Made by a program: the position numbers and the translations under genes
Source: Oscillospiraceae bacterium
Lineage (GTDB): Bacteria; Bacillota; Clostridia; Oscillospirales; Ruminococcaceae
DNA length: 64,000 nt
Assembly (NCBI GenBank): GCA_900768705.1
Contig: CAAGEB010000007.1
Location: 1 to 64,000, forward strand
Reading direction: 5' to 3'
The notes under the pieces: model-generated
The model's database searches: none
What the model was told of the DNA's origin: nothing
What the model saw: the letters and a program-made list of their open reading frames with translations, nothing else
In this document: piece after piece, positions 58,937 to 64,000 of the stretch
Layout of the letters: each line of letters begins with the position of its first letter
How positions within the stretch are numbered: position 1 is the stretch's first letter

Positions 58937-60271
58937 TCAGGCGAGTGGAGCAAAGTCGTTGGTATCTATTTCAATAAATTCTTCGGGGACAGCAGCGATG
59001 GTATAAACATCGCAGGTAACTTCCTTGTCAAAATAAACCTCCTTGTCGGTTTTAACATAGAATTCGTAATACGGAATAACCCCTGTTGAACCTGCCAAAT
59101 TTCGGTAAATTAAATCTACTTTCAGGATTTCTGCATCTGCGGGCATTCTCTTTTTGTCATCGTATTTGGTGGACTTCAGAATTGCCTCAGCCTGCTCTGC
59201 CGTCAAAACAGGATAGTCGCCGAGCTTTTCACAGTTCTCACCTGAGTAAATTCTTATCTGATTAATTGAATCGGGATTTTCAAAATCCGCAATAAATTCG
59301 ATAGAATTAATCCAATAGTTCACAATCTGATCGGTGAGGTCGCAGCTGCTTTCGTAAATGGAAAAACCGCCTGAATTGAAATTCATTCCATTTCCGTATG
59401 CGGGCTTGCTGAACTTTGTCAACTCTTTGTAGTTATCTGCGAAATACTCAAATAGTTTAGCTTTGTCATTATCGGAAGTGTTTTGGTCAAGAGTGATGTT
59501 GTCGGGTAGTTTAATGGGTTCGTCAAACAGAATAGTTGTACAAAACGCTGTGTCCACTTGGATAGTAATTCCGTCGGCTTTCGCTTTGACATAACTGCAA
59601 CTCATTGTGCTGCGAATTATACGATTGATTTCCTTGTCAATTTCTTCATCTGCAGCACCTGCTTCTTTTCCGAGCTTGCGGTGATATTCAATCGTTTCTT
59701 CCATATCCTGAAAATTATCGGAGATTGTAAGCGAATCGGCGGGTATTCCAAGTGCTGTGGCTGCATCTCGTGCGAGGGCGTACATTTTGTCGAGATTAAC
59801 AGTAAGTTCCGTTGAGTGGGACATATATACCGGCATTGTTTCGAGTATTTCGCCGTTCCAAGGACCTCGAATTTCGAGTTCCGAATAATTGAAGTAATCC
59901 TCCTTACCTCCGCCCATACCGGTTATTTTATAATCATCGTCCGATATTTTCGGCAAGTTTTTGTATTTGCTGAAATCAAGCTCGGGCGGGTCTTTGGGGG
60001 TGGTATCAATGATAGTGGGTGATGTGTTGCTGTCGGTGATAGAGGAGCTTGTTGTGGAAGTAGAATTGGAATCGCTTGTGTCTATAACAGGCGGATTTTG
60101 CGTTGAATTGCGTCCTATCACTACCGCAATCAGTGCGGCGGCAGCTGCGGTTGCGGTTACTGATGTGATTCCGATAAACCGCTTGTTCTTTTTGGCGGGA
60201 GTTTTGTCGGCGTCTTCGATAAGGTGGGGGTCTATATCCGAGATTTTTTCAAGAAGTCTGTTTTTGTCCAT
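58937..60271 (-). CDS. Membrane protein, probable anti-sigma factor
   Basis: A 444-aa protein. A short cytoplasmic N-terminus (MDKNRLLEKISDIDPHLIED) is followed by one membrane helix (about residues 31-51, ITSVTATAAAAALIAVVIG), a Ser/Thr-rich linker (NSTSTTSSSITDSNTSPTI) and a large extracytoplasmic domain without a family I recognise. It starts 16 bases after the ECF sigma gene, and this pairing and topology are typical of Clostridial sigma/anti-sigma pairs. The ATG at 60271 follows GCAGAGG; the longer ORF overlaps the sigma gene. The sensed signal is unknown. Confidence 0.75.
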   Translation of the reverse strand: MDKNRLLEKISDIDPHLIEDADKTPAKKNKRFIGITSVTATAAAAALIAVVIGRNSTQNPPVIDTSDSNSTSTTSSSITDSNTSPTIIDTTPKDPPELDFSKYKNLPKISDDDYKITGMGGGKEDYFNYSELEIRGPWNGEILETMPVYMSHSTELTVNLDKMYALARDAATALGIPADSLTISDNFQDMEETIEYHRKLGKEAGAADEEIDKEINRIIRSTMSCSYVKAKADGITIQVDTAFCTTILFDEPIKLPDNITLDQNTSDNDKAKLFEYFADNYKELTKFSKPAYGNGMNFNSGGFSIYESSCDLTDQIVNYWINSIEFIADFENPDSINQIRIYSGENCEKLGDYPVLTAEQAEAILKSTKYDDKKRMPADAEILKVDLIYRNLAGSTGVIPYYEFYVKTDKEVYFDKEVTCDVYTIAAVPEEFIEIDTNDFAPLA

Positions 60272-60287
60272 AGTAATACCTCTGCTT

Positions 60288-60848
60288 TCATACTTCAATG
60301 CCTTGTTCTTCGAGGAATTCACGAAGTTCGGCTCTCATTCTGAACAGTGTGGTTTTCACATTGCTCTCCGATAAATCGAATCGATTTGCAATATTGCTTA
60401 TCGAATCCAGATACCAATATCGGCGAATGAAAATATTGCGTTTGTCTTCCGACTTTGAGAAAAGGAATTTGTTCAGAAGCTCCACCAGTAGGCTTTCATT
60501 GGTTTCTTCCTCAACGCTGCTTTTGGACGGCAGACATTCCTCCATCTCGTTAGTGAGTTCAACGAGTATTGCACCTCGTTTGAGGGCGGAGCGTTCCCGG
60601 CATATCGATAGGGAGAGATTTCTTGCGATACGAGCCAGATAAGCGAATAGGTAAGCGGCGGGATTGGTTGGGGGAATGGTTTCCCATGCTTTAAGATATG
60701 TGTCGTTTTCCACCTCCTCTGCTGTGGACTCACTGCCTGTGATATTTTTGGAAATTCTGATGATACGCTTGCCGAATTTGCGTTGAGTTTGCCGAATGGC
60801 GTTTTCATCACGCTTTAAGTACAGTTCAACAATTTGCCTGTCGTCCAT
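60288..60848 (-). CDS. ECF-type RNA polymerase sigma factor
   Basis: A 186-aa sigma-70-family protein with regions 2 and 4 only. Region 2: NDTYLKAWETIPPTNPAAYL, FAYLARIARNLSLSICRERS. Region 4: RNIFIRRYWYLDSISNIANR, FDLSESNVKTTLFRMRAELR. It should direct RNA polymerase to a small regulon under control of the membrane protein encoded just downstream. The ATG at 60848 follows AAAGGAAATTAACAGTA; an extension to 60893 lacks a site. No promoter resembling its own target is obvious. Confidence 0.9.
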   Translation of the reverse strand: MDDRQIVELYLKRDENAIRQTQRKFGKRIIRISKNITGSESTAEEVENDTYLKAWETIPPTNPAAYLFAYLARIARNLSLSICRERSALKRGAILVELTNEMEECLPSKSSVEEETNESLLVELLNKFLFSKSEDKRNIFIRRYWYLDSISNIANRFDLSESNVKTTLFRMRAELREFLEEQGIEV

Positions 60849-61089
60849 TACTGTTAATTTCCTTTCGTCAAAAGTTGCGGAAAATATTAACATTAATATT
60901 TAAGGAACGCCGCACAATTTACGGCTAAAGCCTTTGCCGCCGGTTTCCCTATATTGCGGTGCTGCCTTAGAGGATTTTTGTGTCCTCACCCTAAATAACG
61001 CAATTCAACGAGGCGCGGTTACATTTATGAGAGAATTTGTAAAATTTCATAAGAACAGCCTCAGAAATGACTTTTCCGAAAAGACATAT

Positions 61090-61130
61090 ACCGCCCCCCG
61101 CATTCCGTTTCGAGGATGCAAGGGGGCGGT
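61090..61130 (-). terminator. GC-rich hairpin downstream of the chemoreceptor gene
   Basis: ACCGCCCCC (61090-61098) pairs with GGGGGCGGT (61122-61130), with an inner GCATTCC/GGATGC stem. Only a short T run follows on the minus strand. The gap 60849-61171 has no supported gene. Confidence 0.6.
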
Positions 61131-61171
61131 AATCATTATCTTAACGCTTTACAGAAACAGGATAATTCCCA

Positions 61172-63166
61172 TTACAGTGTGATTTCGGCAGCAGCCTCAC
61201 TTTCATCGTCGGTGAGCTTAAAGCGGCTTACAAGTGTTTTAAGCGAAGTGGCTTCGGCGTAAAGCTGCTGAGAAGCTGCCGCACTTTCTTCCGCAGTGGA
61301 GGAATTGCTGCTGATCGCCTCTGAAATCAGGTCAAAGCCCTGGGTCATTTGTCCCAGCATTTCCGTTTGCTGTGAAGAAGCGTCCGCAATTCCGGACATA
61401 ATTTTCTCAACCTGAGAAGTGCGCTCTTCAACGCCCATAACGGATTCATAGGTTTTTGCTGCAATGTCGGTTCCGTTTTCAACAGCGGAAATAGTTTTGT
61501 TGATAAGCTCGGTGGTGTTGTGCGCCGCTTCTGCTGATTTGGTGGCAAGATTGCGAACCTCATCGGCAACCACCGCAAAGCCCTTGCCTGCTTCTCCCGC
61601 TCTTGCCGCTTCAATTGCTGCGTTAAGAGCAAGAATGTTTGTCTGGAATGCAATATCTTCGATTGTCTTGATAATCTTGTCAATTTCGTTGGAGGCATTG
61701 GTGATTTCCGTCATTGCGGTCTTGAGGTTTTCCATTTCGCTGACCACATCTTCTACGCATTGAGCGGTTTCGGTTACGATTACATTGCCTCGGCTGCAAT
61801 TATCTGCGGTTTCGGAAACCATTGAGGAAATATTGTGGACCGTGGCGGTAAGCTCTTCAAAGGAAGCAGACTGGGACTGGGTGTTATCGGACATTGTTCC
61901 CGCGCCTTCAGATACGGTCTTTGAACCATCCGATACCTGATCGGAGGATTCGCTTATCATAATAAGCGCATCTCTGAGGTCTGTCTTGATTTTCTGTATT
62001 GCCGTGAATATTTCGCTGAATTTTCCGGGATAGGCATCTTCGCCTATGGCGGAATTTACTCCGAAATTGCCCTGCGACATTTCCGACAGCTGATAATCCG
62101 TATCTCCGATAATGGATCCCATTCCGTTTACAAGAGATTCGGCAGCACCGGCAAGAATTTTGGTTTCTTCGTAAGTGCCGGGATCGGGAACGGGGGAAGT
62201 GAAATCTCCCTGTGCCAGTGCGTTAAGTCTATCGGCGCAGTTCTTGATAGGCTTGGTAATTCTTCCGGAAACTCCTGCGGAGCGGATAAATGTGACGATA
62301 ATTGCGAGAATAACAAAAACCATTCCCACCAGTGCTATGATATAAAGAGTGGTGGTGAAATCCATCTGACGGACGCTAAGAGCCAGCGACCAGCCGTTGG
62401 TACCCTCAATGGGACGGTAACTGGTGGTGTACAGCGAGTTGTTGATGAAGCAGTCCTTCGTACCCGTGCCGCCCGCCATCATATCCGCATGAATACTGCT
62501 CAGAGCGTCGTTTCCGGTGTCGTCAATCTTTGTAAGAACCATATCCGGGCTGGAATGGGCAAGTATTGTGCCGTCGTTTCCGAGAATGTATGCAAAGCAG
62601 TTTTCATTTATCTGAATTTGCTTCATTATATTGTCGAGAAAGTGATCGGGAGCGATGAAGTAGGTGCAGCCGATAGGAGTTGTGCCGTATTCGCCGTTTT
62701 CCCACAGCGGAGCGGCAACAATTTCAATGGTTTCTCCGGTGGGCTTTGAAATTGTAGGCTCTAAGATACACTTATTGCCCTTCATTGCTTCCTGGAAATA
62801 CCGTCTTTCGTTGAAATCCTTGCCCTCGGTTATTTCAAAGCCGTCGGCTTTAACCATATTTCCGCGCTTCATACCGTGCTGTTGGGCAAGCTCGGTCAGG
62901 ATTTTCAGCTTTTCTTCGTCGGTAAGGTCGGGGGAGGCAAGCTCCTTATTCATTCCTGCGGCTTCCGAATAGGACAGAATGGTTTCAAATTCAGAAGACA
63001 CATAATCCGAGGCTATGCTTGTCATTATCGTAATATCTTTGTTTACATTTGCAATTGTGGATTGATATGTAGCCACGGATGTGAAAATCAGAAGAGCCAG
63101 AAGAGGTACAAGCACCATAGTCAATACTAATCTGATTATTCGTTTGTTAATAGTCTTTTTCTTCAT
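61172..63166 (-). CDS. Methyl-accepting chemotaxis protein
   Basis: A 664-aa transmembrane receptor. Helix 1 (IRLVLTMVLVPLLALLIFTS) and helix 2 (about 275-297, TLYIIALVGMVFVILAIIV) enclose a dCache-type sensor of about 240 residues (FNERRYFQEAMKGNKCILEP, GCTYFIAPDHFLDNIMKQIQ). HAMP follows (KPIKNCADRLNALAQGDFTS), then the signalling domain with the hairpin tip QTNILALNAAIEAARAG and a trailing Glu/Ala-rich tail. dCache sensors often bind amino acids or other small ligands; the ligand is not deducible. It should signal through the CheA/CheW at 51-53.7 kb. Confidence 0.95.
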   Translation of the reverse strand: MKKKTINKRIIRLVLTMVLVPLLALLIFTSVATYQSTIANVNKDITIMTSIASDYVSSEFETILSYSEAAGMNKELASPDLTDEEKLKILTELAQQHGMKRGNMVKADGFEITEGKDFNERRYFQEAMKGNKCILEPTISKPTGETIEIVAAPLWENGEYGTTPIGCTYFIAPDHFLDNIMKQIQINENCFAYILGNDGTILAHSSPDMVLTKIDDTGNDALSSIHADMMAGGTGTKDCFINNSLYTTSYRPIEGTNGWSLALSVRQMDFTTTLYIIALVGMVFVILAIIVTFIRSAGVSGRITKPIKNCADRLNALAQGDFTSPVPDPGTYEETKILAGAAESLVNGMGSIIGDTDYQLSEMSQGNFGVNSAIGEDAYPGKFSEIFTAIQKIKTDLRDALIMISESSDQVSDGSKTVSEGAGTMSDNTQSQSASFEELTATVHNISSMVSETADNCSRGNVIVTETAQCVEDVVSEMENLKTAMTEITNASNEIDKIIKTIEDIAFQTNILALNAAIEAARAGEAGKGFAVVADEVRNLATKSAEAAHNTTELINKTISAVENGTDIAAKTYESVMGVEERTSQVEKIMSGIADASSQQTEMLGQMTQGFDLISEAISSNSSTAEESAAASQQLYAEATSLKTLVSRFKLTDDESEAAAEITL

Positions 63167-63201
63167 TGATTATGATCCTCCTGTCGATAATGTTAATATA
63201 A

Positions 63202-63230
63202 ATTATATATAAGTTACACATATATGTCAA
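63202..63230 (-). promoter_or_regulatory. Consensus SigA promoter of the chemoreceptor gene
   Basis: Minus strand TTGACA (63225-63230), 17-bp spacer, TATAAT (63202-63207). A sigma-D-type motility promoter was not seen. Confidence 0.85.
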
Positions 63231-63361
63231 TATATTTTAAAAATTTATGTATAATATCAACAAAAAATATATTGCGCAGTTGGTGAATTGGCAGATAAGC
63301 ATATTTTACTAATCGACATTGTGTGAAATAATGTGCAGAATTTGCAAAGGGTCTGCGGATA

Positions 63362-63390
63362 TTGCATTTTTGGCAAATATATGTTATAAT
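63362..63390 (+). promoter_or_regulatory. SigA promoter of the last gene, with a repeat-like leader
   Basis: TTGCAT (63362-63367), 17-bp spacer, TATAAT (63385-63390). The leader starts with AAACGCAAAGC, also found at 46505-46516. No gene lies in 63167-63505. Confidence 0.7.
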
Positions 63391-63505
63391 AAACGCAAAG
63401 CTTATTATAGATTGAATTGCAAGGCATTTCGATTTGCCCCGGGCATTGTTTGTCGGCTAATCGGCAGAAATCGATACAGAATTTTTTGGACTGACGGAGT
63501 ATAAT

Positions 63506-64000
63506 ATGAACATTAACAAAGAAGAGCTTATTTCTCAATTGAACGAATGGAGCGAGAACGGCGAGGATGAAATTATAGTCAAAACGATTCTTGCTGTGCC
63601 GGAAGACAGTATTGATGATGAATTGCTCATGTATCTTGCGGAAAGCTATGTGAATACCGAGGAATACAAAAAGGCTATCGCCGTGCTTGAGGGAATGCGC
63701 AGCCGCAGAGAAAATGATTACGGCTGGCAGTTCTGTATGGGGCGGGCATTGTATTTTGCTTCACTGGACGAGGAATGCGAGAACGACGAAACTCTCCGTC
63801 AGAATATTCTCGACCGTGCAAAGGTTTCCATTGCCCGTACAATGAGCATGAATCCCCCCGATGATATACTGGAAGCGGCGGACGAGTTTTCCGAGCTTAT
63901 AGAAATGGCAATTCGGGGAGAGTATCCCGATGAGGACGCTTTTGACGGGGAATACGGGGAAGATGAAGAGGAAGAAAGTCGGTTCGGCGAAGATGTTGAG
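63506..64000 (+). CDS. Acidic TPR-like protein, cut by the window end
   Basis: At least 165 codons, open at the end. It begins MNINKEELISQLNEWSENGE and contains a TPR-like helical pair (LMYLAESYVNTEEYKKAIAV, LEGMRSRRENDYGWQFCMGR). An acidic stretch rich in Asp and Glu (GEYGEDEEEESRFGEDVE) lies at the visible end, suggesting a linker to a further domain. I do not recognise the family. GACGGAG lies seven bases before the ATG. Confidence 0.7.
   Translation, partial: MNINKEELISQLNEWSENGEDEIIVKTILAVPEDSIDDELLMYLAESYVNTEEYKKAIAVLEGMRSRRENDYGWQFCMGRALYFASLDEECENDETLRQNILDRAKVSIARTMSMNPPDDILEAADEFSELIEMAIRGEYPDEDAFDGEYGEDEEEESRFGEDVE

Noticed and set aside
60934..61182. 82-codon ORF downstream of the chemoreceptor
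   Set aside because: Covers the GC-rich hairpin, has no ribosome binding site and overlaps the receptor stop.
1..64000. CRISPR arrays, rRNA operons, prophage or insertion sequences with transposase
   Set aside because: No regularly spaced direct repeats, rRNA sequence, integrase or transposase motifs were found; the intergenic repeats are irregular in spacing and non-coding.

Overview
The window reads as chromosomal DNA around the replication origin of a low-to-moderate GC Gram-positive bacterium of the class Clostridia. It is most likely an Oscillospirales/Ruminococcaceae (Ruminococcus-like) gut or rumen organism. Supports are AGGAGG ribosome binding sites, consensus SigA promoters with 17-bp spacers, a Firmicute gene set (RemB, YaaA, Noc/Soj/Spo0J, RicT, DarA, RNase Y, YlqG/YlqH), and carbohydrate enzymes typical of this group. 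The taxon is inferred from content; no database was consulted.

Layout. 1-12.6 kb: a left flank of household and membrane genes. These are a TcdA-like E1 enzyme with a cation antiporter, a MATE exporter, a Y-family polymerase with a YolD-like partner, an SPFH/RHH/SdpI operon, an O-antigen-ligase-like protein, an AGCS symporter, and an MntR-like regulator with a metallo-beta-lactamase-fold protein. It is peppered with intergenic repeats. 12.7-13.4 kb: AT-rich, gene-free DNA with many DnaA-box-like motifs, the likely oriC. 13.4-30.2 kb: a co-oriented replication and segregation block, dnaA, dnaN, yaaA, recF, remB, gyrB, a YcxB-like gene, gyrA, mnmG, rsmG, noc-like, soj, spo0J and serS, with three parS sites. 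30.2-35.5 kb: an ABC exporter with a very long extracytoplasmic coiled coil and a deacylase-like peptidase. 35.6-42.8 kb: carbohydrate genes (GH27 alpha-galactosidase, glycogen/maltodextrin phosphorylase, GH13 amylase), a DIP1984-like gene and a structured RNA with a tRNA-like T-arm. 42.9-45.7 kb: the darA-holB-ricT operon and a ferredoxin. 45.7-48.5 kb: a HAD phosphatase and a second ABC system. 48.5-55.7 kb: two orphan flagellar-export-like genes (FlhB C-domain and FliK-like), divergent from a cheA-cheW-cheR-cheB operon. 55.9-64 kb: RNase Y, a QueT transporter under a preQ1-I-like riboswitch, an ECF sigma/anti-sigma pair, a chemoreceptor and a gene cut by the window end.

How the genes fit together. 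Origin firing (DnaA, oriC), clamp and repair (DnaN, RecF), supercoiling (GyrAB) and segregation (ParAB/parS, Noc) share one arm and one orientation. GlgP and the cytoplasmic GH13 enzyme can degrade storage or imported alpha-glucans. CheA/W/R/B plus the receptor near 62 kb form an almost complete chemosensory core, but no CheY and no flagellar structural genes are visible here apart from the FlhB/FliK-like pair.

The most unusual items are: the tRNA-like RNA at 40671-40789; an interspersed intergenic repeat family with at least six copies; the FliK/FlhB-like pair next to the che operon; two genes whose best starts are not ATG, GTG or TTG; an MBL-fold protein lacking a metal-ligand Asp; and several long palindromes placed on promoters.
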